From Flavobacteriales bacterium UBA3442 (GTDB lineage: Bacteria; Bacteroidota; Bacteroidia; Flavobacteriales; Schleiferiaceae), in NCBI GenBank assembly GCA_002378565.1, contig DFSH01000055.1, forward strand, positions 16,002-39,746: a DNA stretch of 23,745 nucleotides, written 5' to 3'. The position numbers were made by a program, and so were the translations under genes. Positions 1-8,888 of the stretch are shown here, in pieces. Below the pieces are notes generated by a model, which did no database searches, had not been told where the DNA came from, and worked only from the letters and a program-made list of their open reading frames with translations. Positions within the stretch are counted from its first letter, which is position 1; every line of letters starts with the position of its first letter.

Positions 1-1746
1 TTGATGAATGAGCTTGAAAAACATGATGACATCATTCTTTTCATTGATGAATTGCACACCATCGTCGGTGCTGGCGGATCCACAGGCTCATTGGACGCAA
101 GCAACATGTTCAAACCTGCACTGGCTCATGGAGAAATTCAGTGCATTGGCGCTACGACCTTGGATGAATACAGGCAATACATTGAAAAAGATGGTGCCTT
201 GGAGCGTCGCTTTCAAAAGGTCATCGTTGACCCGACATCGGCCGCGGAAACCCTCATGATTCTTGAAAACATCAAGGGTAAATACGAAAATCACCACGGT
301 GTGACATACAGCCAGGAAGCCCTTGAAGCCTGTGTCCACCTCACTACACGCTATGTCTCTGACAGACACCACCCTGACAAGGCCATAGATGCGTTGGATG
401 AGGCAGGGAGCCGTGTGCATTTGAAAAACATTGTTGTTCCCAAGGATGTAGAAGCGCTTGAAGCGTCTTTGGAGGTGATACGGCAGCAAAAGGTAGACAC
501 TGTGCGCAACCAGCGCTATGAAGAGGCAGCTAAATTGCGGGATGACGAGCAGCAAATTGTTGCTGAGCTTTCTAAAGCGCAATCCGTATGGGATGCGCAC
601 AGCATAACCCATCGACAGACTGTGACTGAAGCTAACATTGCTGAAGTGGTATCCATGATGACTGGTATTCCGGTATCCAAGGTTGCCAAACAAGAATTGC
701 TCAAGCTCTCCCAAATGACGGATGACATCAAGGCAAACATCGTCGGGCAAGATGAAGCTGTTAAATTGGTTGTTCGGGCTATTCAGCGCAATCGGTCTGG
801 GATCAAGGATCCCAATAAACCCATTGGTTCTTTTATTTTCTTAGGACCCACAGGTGTTGGTAAAACCCAATTGGCCAAAGAAATAGCCGTTCAGCTGTTT
901 GACTCAGCTGATTCATTGATTCGCATTGACATGAGTGAGTACATGGAGAAATTCTCCATTTCACGGCTGATTGGCTCCCCTCCTGGCTATGTCGGCCATG
1001 AAGAAGGTGGTCAGCTCACGGAGAAGGTCAGAAGAAAGCCTTATGCTGTTGTTCTTTTTGATGAAGTAGAAAAAGCACACCCTGACGTGTTCAATTTGCT
1101 CTTGCAAGCTTTGGATGATGGTCACATGACAGACAGCCTTGGTCGCAAGGTGAATTTCAAGAACACCCTTATCATTATGACGTCTAACATCGGATCCAGG
1201 CAGCTGAAAGACTTTGGTGATGGTGTTGGCTTTGGTACACAGACCCGAGACAATCACGCTGATGACATCGCTAAAGGTGTGATTGAGTCAGCATTGAAAA
1301 AGGCTTTTGCCCCTGAATTTCTCAATCGCATTGATGATGTTGTAATTTTCAATTCCCTCAAGCCAAAAGACTTGTCTGCTATTGTTCGCATCGAAGTCGC
1401 TACCCTGCTTGAGCGCATGAAAAGCATTCATTACCATGTTGACATCAATCAAGCAGCCATCGATTTCATTGCTAAAAAGGGACATGACCCTAAGTACGGC
1501 GCCAGACCGTTGGCTCGTGCTGTACAGAAATACGTGGAAGACCCATTGGCGGAGGCCATTGTTAATGGAAAGGTGAAAGAGGGTGACAACATCCGTTTCA
1601 CGTGGAAAAGCGGTGATGACAAACTGACATTGAAGGTGGTCAAAGGAAAGAAAAAAGTCCAAAAAGCGCCGACGACAAATGCTTTAGATGCAGATGTGGT
1701 TGATCAGGATGACAGCTCACAAGAGCAAGCTCTACAGGGCCATTAA
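1..1746 (+). CDS. clpC: ClpC-type AAA+ unfoldase, 5'-truncated by window edge
   Basis: ATP-driven unfoldase that feeds substrates to ClpP. The window opens inside the first AAA+ domain. The D1 Walker B (ILFIDE, residues 12-17 of the visible part) and arginine-finger region (ALERRF, 66-71) are present, while the N-domain and D1 Walker A lie upstream. A UVR-like segment (YEEAAKLR, 173-180) in the middle region marks ClpC rather than ClpB. The second AAA+ domain is complete: Walker A GPTGVGKT (282-289), Walker B VVLFDE (350-355), and sensor-2 GARPLARA (500-507). A VGF tripeptide at 409-411 sits where ClpP-binding loops occur, so ClpP partnership is inferred. A Lys-rich then acidic tail ends the protein. 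The TTG/ATG at the first bases are internal codons, not a real start. The 3' end overlaps the convergent DUF493 gene by 15 bp. Confidence 0.95.
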   Translation: MMNELEKHDDIILFIDELHTIVGAGGSTGSLDASNMFKPALAHGEIQCIGATTLDEYRQYIEKDGALERRFQKVIVDPTSAAETLMILENIKGKYENHHGVTYSQEALEACVHLTTRYVSDRHHPDKAIDALDEAGSRVHLKNIVVPKDVEALEASLEVIRQQKVDTVRNQRYEEAAKLRDDEQQIVAELSKAQSVWDAHSITHRQTVTEANIAEVVSMMTGIPVSKVAKQELLKLSQMTDDIKANIVGQDEAVKLVVRAIQRNRSGIKDPNKPIGSFIFLGPTGVGKTQLAKEIAVQLFDSADSLIRIDMSEYMEKFSISRLIGSPPGYVGHEEGGQLTEKVRRKPYAVVLFDEVEKAHPDVFNLLLQALDDGHMTDSLGRKVNFKNTLIIMTSNIGSRQLKDFGDGVGFGTQTRDNHADDIAKGVIESALKKAFAPEFLNRIDDVVIFNSLKPKDLSAIVRIEVATLLERMKSIHYHVDINQAAIDFIAKKGHDPKYGARPLARAVQKYVEDPLAEAIVNGKVKEGDNIRFTWKSGDDKLTLKVVKGKKKVQKAPTTNALDADVVDQDDSSQEQALQGH

Positions 1747-1998
1747 TCCTTTGATATGACTAGCTTTCTCATAATATGTGATTACCTCACCCGCGTCATG
1801 GACTCTGGTTTTAATCGTAATACTCACGTAGTTGCCATTGCTAGAATCACGCATAACCAAGTCCGATATCTCACCTTGAAATAAGCCTTTGACCTCTGCA
1901 ATGGTCGATGCATCAGAGGGGCAAATGAACTTGAACATATAAACTGAAGGCCAGGCATTGTTCTCATTGAGCAAATCGCGAAATTGGGAAGGTTCCAT
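1732..1998 (-). CDS. DUF493 (YbeD-like) family protein
   Basis: An 88-residue protein resembling the DUF493/UPF0250 family: a short N-terminal helix, a WPSVYMFKFICP segment (residues 16-27), and a beta-alpha-beta core ending in a short hydrophobic strand. Family members have a ferredoxin-like ACT-type fold and no established catalytic role, so a regulatory role is only a guess. Its 3' end overlaps the clpC stop region by 15 bp, and its start faces the AAA_28 gene across only 20 bp. A sequence close to the Bacteroidota -7 box (TTTCTTTG, one base off) ends 5 bases before its ATG, so it may be transcribed with almost no leader. Function unknown; the family call is fairly firm. Confidence 0.8.
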   Translation of the reverse strand: MEPSQFRDLLNENNAWPSVYMFKFICPSDASTIAEVKGLFQGEISDLVMRDSSNGNYVSITIKTRVHDAGEVITYYEKASHIKGLMAL

Positions 1999-2018
1999 GG
2001 CCGCAAAGAAACGAAAGA

Positions 2019-2552
2019 ATGCACATCAAACGCATTGTCCTAACCGGGGCCCCCTGTACAGGTAAAACTGCCGTGATCAATCAACTTGAATCCATGGGGC
2101 ATGCTGTCATGCCAGAAATCTCTAGAGATTACATCACGAAGGATGGCTTATCACTCGGCGGGGAGGATCCAGCAAAAAACTTGATTCCCTTTTCAGCACA
2201 AATTTGGCAACGACGTTCTGAGCAATACCATTCAGTCAAAGACTTGGTAGGTAATGTCTACTTTGATCGTTCATTGATGGATGTCATTGCCTACATGCAT
2301 GTTGGAAAAAAAGAAGTCAATGCTGATTTCAACCCCAAGGACTTCCCTTACCATCCAACTGTGTTCATTTTTCCGCCATGGGAGGAGATTTATGCATTGG
2401 ACAATGAGCGCTGGGAGCCATTTGCCACCAGCCTAGACGTGCACGATGCGATGGTTAAGACTTACTCGGAAAATGGTTACCACTTGATTGAGGTTCCGCG
2501 CTTATCTGTTGAATCACGTTGCCAATTCATCATCGATGCAAGTAAGCCCTGA
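2019..2552 (+). CDS. AAA_28-type P-loop NTPase/kinase-like protein
   Basis: A 177-residue single-domain P-loop protein. Walker A is GAPCTGKT (residues 10-17), with Cys where Gly is common. It is followed by an E-(I)-S-R-D-Y segment (34-39) and a YFDRSLMD strand (about 82-89) that would provide the second acidic site. This arrangement is typical of the AAA_28 family (NadR-kinase-like nucleotide-binding proteins). The substrate cannot be told from sequence; phosphorylation of a small molecule or nucleotide is an inference. Its last 17 bases overlap the recQ start, so the two are probably translationally coupled. Transcription with recQ and fmt is likely because the spacing is zero throughout. 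Confidence 0.8.
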   Translation: MHIKRIVLTGAPCTGKTAVINQLESMGHAVMPEISRDYITKDGLSLGGEDPAKNLIPFSAQIWQRRSEQYHSVKDLVGNVYFDRSLMDVIAYMHVGKKEVNADFNPKDFPYHPTVFIFPPWEEIYALDNERWEPFATSLDVHDAMVKTYSENGYHLIEVPRLSVESRCQFIIDASKP

Positions 2553-4434
2553 CATACTGAGAGGCATATTGTCTGATGTCTGGGGCTATGATGACTTCAA
2601 ACCACAGCAGATGGACATCATATCGATGGTTACATCGGGTAAAGATGTGGTGGCATTGCTGCCAACAGGCGGAGGTAAGTCCATCTGCTTTCAAGTGCCG
2701 GGTCTTGCCTTAGGTGGTTTGACTGTGGTCATATCGCCACTGATCTCATTGATTGAAGACCAAGTAAAGCAACTCAAGGACCGTGGCATATCAGCCCATG
2801 CCTTTGTCGGCGAGATGAGCGCTTCGGCCTTTTATCAGGTGCTAGACATGGCACAAGCTGGCAGCATCAAATTCCTCTACCTGTCACCAGAACGCGCAAC
2901 ATCCAAGCGTTTCCTTGAGCGGTTACCCCACCTTGGTGTCACCCTGCTTGCTATTGATGAAGCGCATTGCGTGAGTCAATGGGGGCATGACTTCAGGCCT
3001 AGCTACCAGCGATTGACATCCCTGAGAAATCGCCTAGCTGAGCAGCCCTGCATCGCTTTAACGGCATCTGCAACACCCATGGTACTGAAGGATTTGCAGT
3101 CATCCTTAGGTATGGACAAGGCAACCTGCTTTAGGGCCTCATTTGAAAGACCCAACCTCCTGCTCAATGTCTCCAAGGTTCCTTCTCGAGGTCAGGCCCT
3201 TGTGGAAAGGATTGCTAGCTCAAGTGGTCGGCAGATTGTGTATTGCAGAAGCCGCAGGCAAGTCACTGCCTGGACTCAAACCTTGAATGCATCCGGCCAC
3301 AAGGCGCTTCCTTACCATGCAGGCTTGTCCGCTGAGGTCAGGCGTGACCACCAGGCTAAATGGCAAGAGGGCTCACACCCTGCCATGGTAGCAACCACGG
3401 CATTTGGAATGGGAATCGATCAACCGGACGTAAGGCTTGTGGTTCACTTGGATTGGCCAGAAAGCCTGGAAGGCTATTACCAAGAAATTGGTCGTGCAGG
3501 CAGGGATGGGAGGCCCTCTGAGTCTTTGTTACTGATGGATAAGCAAAGTAAATCCCTGCACGTGAAGCGGCAAGGCCTTACAACCGTCGAGTGGGAAGAA
3601 GCCATGGCTGTTTATCATTGTTTGGCTTCAAGCTCTCTCATTGGGCAAGGAGATGGCATGGGGAATCGGTACTCATTGGATTTGAGTCATGTACAACAAG
3701 CGAGCGGCTTGAATCGCAGCAAAGTCATGCTAGCGTTGTTGCTTTTTGAACGGGAGGGTCTGATGCTGCTGGACGAGCACTGGCAATCACAGCCCATGGT
3801 TAAACTGCTAGTTCAGGCAGGGGCACTGGTTCGTTTGGCAGAAGAATTCCCTGCACAGAAAGATCTACTGTACGCAGTATCCAGGGGTATTCCCGGCATT
3901 GCTCAAAACCACAGACCCATTCAACTTGCTTCGCTTGCAACCACTTTGCAGCGCAGCCAGGAATCTGTCATGATGGGGTTGATAGCGTTGCATGATCGAG
4001 GCATCATTGATTATGAGCCAGATGACGCAAAATACTATGTCAAATGGCTCCATGGCAGAAGCCCCATAGGACACCTCCCCTTGTCAAAGTCCTTGTTGAT
4101 GTCACAAAACAGCATCAAGAGACAGCGCCACGATTCTGTCACTGGGTTTTTTAGTCAGCACACAACTTGCCGATTCAACCTACTGCTGAGGTATTTTGGC
4201 GAAAAGCCCAATAAGCCATGCGGTCACTGCGATCCATGCTTAACGGAGTCATCACGCTCAAGCATGGTCATCCAAACGGATATCCTGCAATTGTTGTCAG
4301 CTAAAGCACTCACAGGCAATGCCATCATTGCTACAATGAGTGATGTTGAAGTTGCTGTCAAAGAAGCGTTGATTGCTGGACTTGAGCGACATTTGTGGCT
4401 TGTGAACGATAAAGGCTTTTATTCCCTCCCATGA
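2536..4434 (+). CDS. recQ: RecQ family ATP-dependent DNA helicase
   Basis: 3'-5' DNA helicase of the RecQ family, acting in recombination and fork repair. All SF2 motifs are visible. Motif 0 is GYDDFKPQQ. Walker A is PTGGGKS (43-49, with K48). The DEAH box (141-144) runs into the RecQ aromatic loop SQWGHDFRP. Motif III is TASATP, and motif V/VI is FGMGIDQPDV through QEIGRAGRDGR. A zinc-binding module with C545, C562, C565 and C568 follows. After it only a short tail remains, so the RQC winged helix looks reduced and no HRDC domain is evident. I chose ATG 2536 (632 aa) over an upstream TTG at 2488, because the extension is not RecQ-like and lies within the upstream gene. The stop overlaps the fmt start (ATGA). 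Confidence 0.95.
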   Translation: MQVSPDILRGILSDVWGYDDFKPQQMDIISMVTSGKDVVALLPTGGGKSICFQVPGLALGGLTVVISPLISLIEDQVKQLKDRGISAHAFVGEMSASAFYQVLDMAQAGSIKFLYLSPERATSKRFLERLPHLGVTLLAIDEAHCVSQWGHDFRPSYQRLTSLRNRLAEQPCIALTASATPMVLKDLQSSLGMDKATCFRASFERPNLLLNVSKVPSRGQALVERIASSSGRQIVYCRSRRQVTAWTQTLNASGHKALPYHAGLSAEVRRDHQAKWQEGSHPAMVATTAFGMGIDQPDVRLVVHLDWPESLEGYYQEIGRAGRDGRPSESLLLMDKQSKSLHVKRQGLTTVEWEEAMAVYHCLASSSLIGQGDGMGNRYSLDLSHVQQASGLNRSKVMLALLLFEREGLMLLDEHWQSQPMVKLLVQAGALVRLAEEFPAQKDLLYAVSRGIPGIAQNHRPIQLASLATTLQRSQESVMMGLIALHDRGIIDYEPDDAKYYVKWLHGRSPIGHLPLSKSLLMSQNSIKRQRHDSVTGFFSQHTTCRFNLLLRYFGEKPNKPCGHCDPCLTESSRSSMVIQTDILQLLSAKALTGNAIIATMSDVEVAVKEALIAGLERHLWLVNDKGFYSLP

Positions 4435-5375
4435 CTAAGGTTGTTTTCTTTGGAACCCCAGATTTCGCAATACCTGCATTGCAAGGGCTGATTGATGCGC
4501 CACACATCCAGATTCAGGCCATTGTGACTGCGCAGGACAAGCCTGCTGGCCGTGGAAGGTCAATCAGGTCAAGTGCCGTGAGCGAGGCTGCTGATAGAGC
4601 AAGCATCCGATGCCTGAAGCCAGAATTGCTGACTGATCCCGCCTTCCTTGACTCATTGGAGGATTTCAATGCTGACTTGTTTGTTGTGATTGCATTCCGA
4701 AAGCTGCCTGATATCCTCTGGCAAATGCCAAAGCACGGCACTTTCAATTTACATGCATCCCTCCTGCCTGAGTTGCGCGGCGCTGCCCCAATCCATTGGG
4801 CAATAGCTCACGGATTGAAATCAACGGGAATGACTGCTTTTTTCATCAATGACCGCATCGATACCGGAGATATCATTGATCAGCAACATATTGCAATTCA
4901 GGTGGATGAAACGCTTGGAAGCCTCTATCAACGGCTGAGTAATCTGAGCCAAAAGCTCACATTGTCTACAATTGAAGGTATTATGACAGGTCAAATTACA
5001 GCCTATAAGCAAGCACAAAAAGCTCAACACCCACAGGCACCAAAGATTGGCCCAAGCTTCCAACAATTGGATAACATGGGGGGTGTTCAATCCATACACA
5101 ACCGGATTAGGGCATGTGACCCTTCCCCAGGTGCATCCCTCATGTGGCCGGTTGATAACTCATTAAAGGTCAAGCTATTTAGTTCGTCATTCCATGGCGA
5201 CGATGCCAGGAAATCCGAAGCTATATCATGGGAATTTTCGAAAGAAAGCCTGCGAATAACTGGCCCAGATGGTTGCTGTGAAATTGGCGAAATCCAGTAC
5301 CCAGGAAAGCGTAAAATGGCAGTATCAGACTTCCTTCGAGGGATGCCAATTCAAGGCAACTTTCCATTAGTTTAA
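4431..5375 (+). CDS. fmt: Methionyl-tRNA formyltransferase
   Basis: Transfers a formyl group from 10-formyl-tetrahydrofolate to Met-tRNA(fMet) for translation initiation. The protein is 314 aa, the usual family length. The N-terminal FFGTPDFA strand-turn is followed by the catalytic segment FNLHASLLPELRGAAPI, with N106 and H108, and IDTGDII with D144. These match the N106/H108/D144 numbering of the E. coli enzyme. The C-terminal OB-like domain is present but weakly conserved. The ATG overlaps the recQ stop by 4 bases, so coupling with recQ is likely. A run of A's follows the stop, and then the HU promoter begins. Confidence 0.97.
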   Translation: MTKVVFFGTPDFAIPALQGLIDAPHIQIQAIVTAQDKPAGRGRSIRSSAVSEAADRASIRCLKPELLTDPAFLDSLEDFNADLFVVIAFRKLPDILWQMPKHGTFNLHASLLPELRGAAPIHWAIAHGLKSTGMTAFFINDRIDTGDIIDQQHIAIQVDETLGSLYQRLSNLSQKLTLSTIEGIMTGQITAYKQAQKAQHPQAPKIGPSFQQLDNMGGVQSIHNRIRACDPSPGASLMWPVDNSLKVKLFSSSFHGDDARKSEAISWEFSKESLRITGPDGCCEIGEIQYPGKRKMAVSDFLRGMPIQGNFPLV

Positions 5376-5394
5376 AAAAAAAATCCTGAAAGCC

Positions 5395-5424
5395 TTTGTC
5401 ATACTCAAGATTCCTGTATATTTG
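5395..5424 (+). promoter_or_regulatory. Bacteroidota-type promoter for the HU gene
   Basis: TTTG at 5395-5398 and TATATTTG at 5417-5424 match the -33 (TTTG) and -7 (TAnnTTTG) consensus, with an 18-base spacer. The predicted transcript would start near 5430, giving a leader of about 30 bases before the HU ATG. This separates HU from the recQ-fmt run upstream. Confidence 0.75.
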
Positions 5425-5462
5425 AGTGAACATGAAACGTTTTTAATCTAATTCATTAACTG

Positions 5463-5732
5463 ATGAACAAAGCACAACTAATCGACGCCATCGCATCTGA
5501 TGCTGGCATTTCTAAAGCCCAAGCCAAATCAGCTCTGGACTCATTCACCAACAACGTTGGCAGCTCTCTTGCTGGCGGCGGGAAGGTTTCCCTTGTTGGA
5601 TTTGGTACATTCTCTGTGTCACACCGTGCCGCACGCACTGGTCGTAACCCACAAACTGGCGCATCTATTCAGATCGCTGCTAAGAATGTTGCCAAGTTCA
5701 AAGCTGGTTCTGATCTTTCGGGCAAGCTTTAG
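5463..5732 (+). CDS. HU/IHF-family DNA-binding protein
   Basis: An 89-residue nucleoid protein that bends DNA as a dimer. The N-terminal two-helix base ([15 protein letters not shown]) leads into the beta saddle [22 protein letters not shown]. The intercalating proline is at P63 in the GRNPQTG arm tip (60-66), and the C-terminal part ([10 protein letters not shown]) closes the fold. HU homodimer versus IHF partner cannot be decided from sequence, though HU is the usual reading of a lone small gene. No clear Shine-Dalgarno precedes ATG 5463. It has its own promoter at 5395-5424 and is closed by a strong hairpin terminator, so it is a monocistronic, probably abundant transcript. Confidence 0.95.
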   Translation: MNKAQLIDAIASDAGISKAQAKSALDSFTNNVGSSLAGGGKVSLVGFGTFSVSHRAARTGRNPQTGASIQIAAKNVAKFKAGSDLSGKL

Positions 5733-5767
5733 GAGACGACACGCGAAATCACCTTTATCGCAAACAG

Positions 5768-5793
5768 AAAGCCGCCCAGTGGGCGGCTTTTTT
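5768..5793 (+). terminator. Rho-independent terminator after HU
   Basis: A perfect 7-bp GC stem GCCGCCC (5771-5777) / GGGCGGC (5781-5787) has a 3-base loop, is flanked by AAA upstream, and is followed by TTTTTT (5788-5793). The A/T flanks could also let it act on the minus strand, just beyond the oxidoreductase gene stop at 5821. Confidence 0.9.
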
Positions 5794-5820
5794 ATGCTAT
5801 GAATGGCAACAACTTAGCCT

Positions 5821-6840
5821 TTAAACATCAGCTAAATCATAAATCTTTTCAATGATCTCAACCACCTTCAGTCCCTCAAGGGCGTTGGTTGTCACGGAAC
5901 CTTGTCCGCTAAGCACTTCCATTACATTGTCATAAACAAAGCTGTGATTGGCTGCTGACCCCTTGTATGCGCCGTAGTTGTTAGGCGGGTTGGATGGCGG
6001 CAAGGCAGGCATCTCATAATCCTTCACATGGCAATGAACAACTTCATTCATGTATTGCCCTGCAATTTTGATGGATCCATTTTCAGCAATGATGGTCATG
6101 CTGCTTTCAAGGTTGGCATCCCACACTGATGTGGAGTAATTCAATGACCCCACCCCTTTCTGAGACAGCATATTGAAATGCACCATACCCGAGTCTTCAA
6201 AATCGATGAGGCCTTCGTGATTGAAGTTGGAGCAATGAACGCCAAGCGGCTCGATGTCGCCAAATAGCCAATACAACATATCAATGAAATGGCTGAATTG
6301 GGTGAACAAAGTGCCTCCATCAAGGTCTTTGCTTCCATGCCAGTCCCCTCCTTTGTAATAGCGCTCATCCCGATTCCAGAAACAATCAACATGAACTTGG
6401 TAAATGGCTCCCAATTTCCCCTCATCAACCATGCCCTTGAGCCACGCGGATGGTGGTGAGTAGCGGTTTTGCATCACGCCGATGACCTGCTTGCCATGCT
6501 TGAGTGCGGCATGCAGCACCTTTTCAGCATCAGCCTTGTGTAAAGCCATGGGTTTTTCAATGATGACATGACTTCCAGCCGCAATGGCTTCAAGTGCTTG
6601 CTTAGCGTGCAAGCCATTAGGGGTCGCAATGGCCACCACATCTGGATGAATACCCGCCTCTTTCATCTGTGACAAGGATGAGAAATGCGATACAGACTCA
6701 GGGGTATTCAGGTCGTCAGACGATTTGATGTCAATGGTCGCAACAAGTTGACTTTGTGGGCTGCCCTGTATCATAGCAATGTGACGCAGACCAATGCGTC
6801 CACAGCCTATAACGGCAAAAGTCCAATTGGATGTTTTCAT
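5821..6840 (-). CDS. Gfo/Idh/MocA family NAD(P)-dependent oxidoreductase
   Basis: A 339-residue sugar-type dehydrogenase. The N-terminal Rossmann fold has GCGRIG (residues 13-18), and the family Lys is K96 in the EKP motif. The C-terminal alpha/beta domain contains NRYSPP, CFWNRDERYY and a GGTLFTQFSHFIDMLYWLFGD-like stretch. The last two resemble UDP-GlcNAc-uronate 3-dehydrogenases (WlbA/WbpB) of surface polysaccharide synthesis. That substrate is an inference, as no polysaccharide genes lie in the window. Its ATG overlaps the pdxH stop by 4 bases, so the two share a transcript with pdxH first. Cytoplasmic; no signal peptide. Confidence 0.88.
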   Translation of the reverse strand: MKTSNWTFAVIGCGRIGLRHIAMIQGSPQSQLVATIDIKSSDDLNTPESVSHFSSLSQMKEAGIHPDVVAIATPNGLHAKQALEAIAAGSHVIIEKPMALHKADAEKVLHAALKHGKQVIGVMQNRYSPPSAWLKGMVDEGKLGAIYQVHVDCFWNRDERYYKGGDWHGSKDLDGGTLFTQFSHFIDMLYWLFGDIEPLGVHCSNFNHEGLIDFEDSGMVHFNMLSQKGVGSLNYSTSVWDANLESSMTIIAENGSIKIAGQYMNEVVHCHVKDYEMPALPPSNPPNNYGAYKGSAANHSFVYDNVMEVLSGQGSVTTNALEGLKVVEIIEKIYDLADV

Positions 6841-7469
6841 GGTTGAAGTCGTTTACTTGCCCAATGTTTGGCAGTTTTTGTGAAGGCAATCCTGTCATGC
6901 AGGCGACTAGCTCGCCCTTGCCAAAATTCCATATAATCTATGGTCATTGCATAACCACCCCAATGGGCTGGTCGGCTCAAAGCCTCTGCATCGTTGCCGT
7001 CCCATTGATTGAATTTAGCTTCAAGGGCTTCGCGGCTTGCTATTGGCATGGATTGATCACTGGCAATGGCTCCGGCGCGGCTGGCTTGTGGTCTGGAAAG
7101 GAAATAGGCATCGCTTGTCGCGCCATCCAGCTGCTTTACTTGTCCATGGACACGTACTTGGCTTTCCATCTGAGGCCAGAAAAAACTGGCGCAGGCATTG
7201 GGGTTTGAAGCCAAATCTTTGCCTTTCTTGGAATCGTAATTGCTGTAAAAGATCAATGAACCATCCTTGACGCCCTTCAGCAAGAGTATTCTGGCATCGG
7301 GTTTACCGTCTGTGCTGACAGTGCTTAAGGTGAAAGCTGTCATGTCCAACCCCATGGATTCCTCCCCTAAGGCAATCCAGGCTTGAAGCATGGCTATTGG
7401 ATCCGCCTTTAAGGCTTGATCACCAAGTTGACTTAGGAGAAACTCCTTTCTGATGTGACTGAGTTGCAT
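6837..7469 (-). CDS. pdxH: Pyridoxamine 5'-phosphate oxidase
   Basis: FMN enzyme that oxidises pyridoxine/pyridoxamine 5'-phosphate to pyridoxal phosphate with O2. The protein is 210 aa, close to the family norm. FMN-binding segments are RILLLKG (60-66) and FYSNYDSKKG (74-83). Substrate-site motifs are SRPQASRAGAIASDQS (125-140), RPAHWGGY (166-173) and EFWQGRASRLHDR (181-193), all diagnostic for PdxH. It diverges from yqgE with only 24 bp between start codons, and it is the first gene of a pair with the downstream oxidoreductase. PLP made here would serve the class IV aminotransferase and GlyA also encoded in the window, though no regulatory link is visible. Confidence 0.96.
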   Translation of the reverse strand: MQLSHIRKEFLLSQLGDQALKADPIAMLQAWIALGEESMGLDMTAFTLSTVSTDGKPDARILLLKGVKDGSLIFYSNYDSKKGKDLASNPNACASFFWPQMESQVRVHGQVKQLDGATSDAYFLSRPQASRAGAIASDQSMPIASREALEAKFNQWDGNDAEALSRPAHWGGYAMTIDYMEFWQGRASRLHDRIAFTKTAKHWASKRLQP

Positions 7470-7493
7470 AATATTTCGCTAATTTAGGTAGGG

Positions 7494-8045
7494 ATGAGCG
7501 ACATGATAACACCTGGATGCATCTTGATTGCACACCCATTGATTGGGGATGAAAACTTTGTGCAAAGCGTCATTCTCATTGTCAGCCATGATGACGTGGA
7601 CGGCAGTGTGGGGTTTGTGCTGAATCAAGAAACCGGTCTGACCTTGTCAGATGCTATGGATGGCGAGTGGCCAGAGATTCAATTGCGGAAAGGCGGGCCT
7701 ATTGAGCTGGATGCTTTGTATTATTTGCACCGAAGTCCAGCATTGATTCCAAATGGACAACGTATTGATAGTCAGTTATATTGGGGTGGTGACTATCAAT
7801 CTATGCATCAAGCATTGGTTTCGGGAGAGCTTCAGACCAACAACATCAAATGTTTTGTTGGCTATTCTGGCTGGGGCGTAGATCAGCTGCAACAAGAAAT
7901 CAACGAAGAGTCTTGGTCAATTCTTCCCCCAAATACCGTTGATTGCCTTGATGAATGGGAGAATTTGTGGCAGCAAATGATGCTTCACCTGCCCCCAGCA
8001 GTCAGGTTATGGAAGGATAGCCCCATCTTGCCTGAGTGGAATTGA
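7494..8045 (+). CDS. yqgE: YqgE/AlgH family protein
   Basis: A 183-residue member of the YqgE/AlgH family (DUF179). Characteristic segments are GCILIAHPLIGDENF (8-22), a GSVGFVLN strand (37-44), GGPIELDALYYLHR (67-80) and a GYSGWGVDQLQQEI motif in the C-terminal half. The molecular role of the family is not settled; AlgH was named for an effect on alginate regulation in Pseudomonas, and that should not be carried over here. A TAATTTAG sequence, one base off the -7 consensus, sits 6 bases before the ATG. The 3' end overlaps the convergent aminotransferase gene by 39 bp. Confidence 0.92.
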   Translation: MSDMITPGCILIAHPLIGDENFVQSVILIVSHDDVDGSVGFVLNQETGLTLSDAMDGEWPEIQLRKGGPIELDALYYLHRSPALIPNGQRIDSQLYWGGDYQSMHQALVSGELQTNNIKCFVGYSGWGVDQLQQEINEESWSILPPNTVDCLDEWENLWQQMMLHLPPAVRLWKDSPILPEWN

Positions 8046-8888
8046 TGCCTGCAAAACGGCTTCCTTCGCTATCAATGCTTGCATTAGCTCAGCCATGGTC
8101 TTCCCAAAGCGGCTTTTCCTATAAGTGCTAACTGCTTGCACGCCTTTTACAGCATTGCTAAGCCATAGCTCTTCAGCTCTTTGCAATGCGAATGGACTCA
8201 CTGCCTCCTCGATAACTGTCAGCCCCAGCATTGGCGCCAGGGTGATGATTGCTTGTCGCATGGTTCCCCTCAAGGGTCCTTCTGACAAAGGAGCTGTTCG
8301 CAAAACCTTGTCTTTGCTCAAGATGAACAAGTTGGCCTGGCTGGATTCAATGGCCATTTTGTCAACATTCAATATGACGGCGTCGTCATGGTTGTTTTCC
8401 TTGGCAAACTGCATGGCTAAGACAAACAGGGCGGATTGCCCCATTTTGACGTTGCTCAGGAGCCCCTTAGCCTTGAGGTGGTCCTGGAACATGCCGAGCT
8501 CTATTCGCTTGACTGGCAATGGGTAGGGGCCATTCTCCAAGGGATCTACATGCATTGCCCACTCAATGGTTGATTCACTTGGCATGTAGCCCAATCCGCC
8601 TTGGCGCCATACAGCCAGCCTCAATCGGCATGGCATCGCGGTGTCAACACAGGCCAACAGCTCATCAGCGAGAGCGTCCGGGCTCCATGCCTGAGGGATG
8701 GACATGCGCATGATGCGCATCGAGGCCATCAATCGGAAATAATGCAGTTCCCAGAAATGGATGCCATTCGCATCCGCGACCATGGTTTCAAAGAGACTGT
8801 CGCCATACAAATGGGAACGCCTTGACAATGAAGCCGCAGCCTCACCTTCAAGGCGCTCTCCTTGGTGCCAAATTGATGGCTCTATCAT
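8007..8888 (-). CDS. Aminotransferase class IV (PabC/BCAT-like)
   Basis: PLP-dependent fold-type IV enzyme of 293 aa. The N-terminal part has [15 protein letters not shown], typical of the family's first beta hairpin. The Schiff-base lysine is predicted at K148 (NVKMGQS), and the phosphate-binding loop corresponds to SSQANLF and [10 protein letters not shown]. It could be 4-amino-4-deoxychorismate lyase (PabC, folate synthesis) or a branched-chain/D-amino-acid aminotransferase; substrate residues are not decisive by eye. Its ATG overlaps the sucD stop by 4 bases (8885-8888), so it is probably translated from the sucD message. The 3' end runs 39 bp into yqgE on the other strand. Confidence 0.88.
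   Translation of the reverse strand: MIEPSIWHQGERLEGEAAASLSRRSHLYGDSLFETMVADANGIHFWELHYFRLMASMRIMRMSIPQAWSPDALADELLACVDTAMPCRLRLAVWRQGGLGYMPSESTIEWAMHVDPLENGPYPLPVKRIELGMFQDHLKAKGLLSNVKMGQSALFVLAMQFAKENNHDDAVILNVDKMAIESSQANLFILSKDKVLRTAPLSEGPLRGTMRQAIITLAPMLGLTVIEEAVSPFALQRAEELWLSNAVKGVQAVSTYRKSRFGKTMAELMQALIAKEAVLQASIPLRQDGAILP

Noticed and set aside
88..750. 220-residue reverse frame inside clpC
   Set aside because: Lies wholly within a strongly conserved AAA+ gene and has no recognisable domain; codon shadow.
2488..2535. TTG-initiated 16-residue extension of RecQ
   Set aside because: The extension is not RecQ-like and overlaps the AAA_28 coding sequence; ATG 2536 begins the natural N-terminus.
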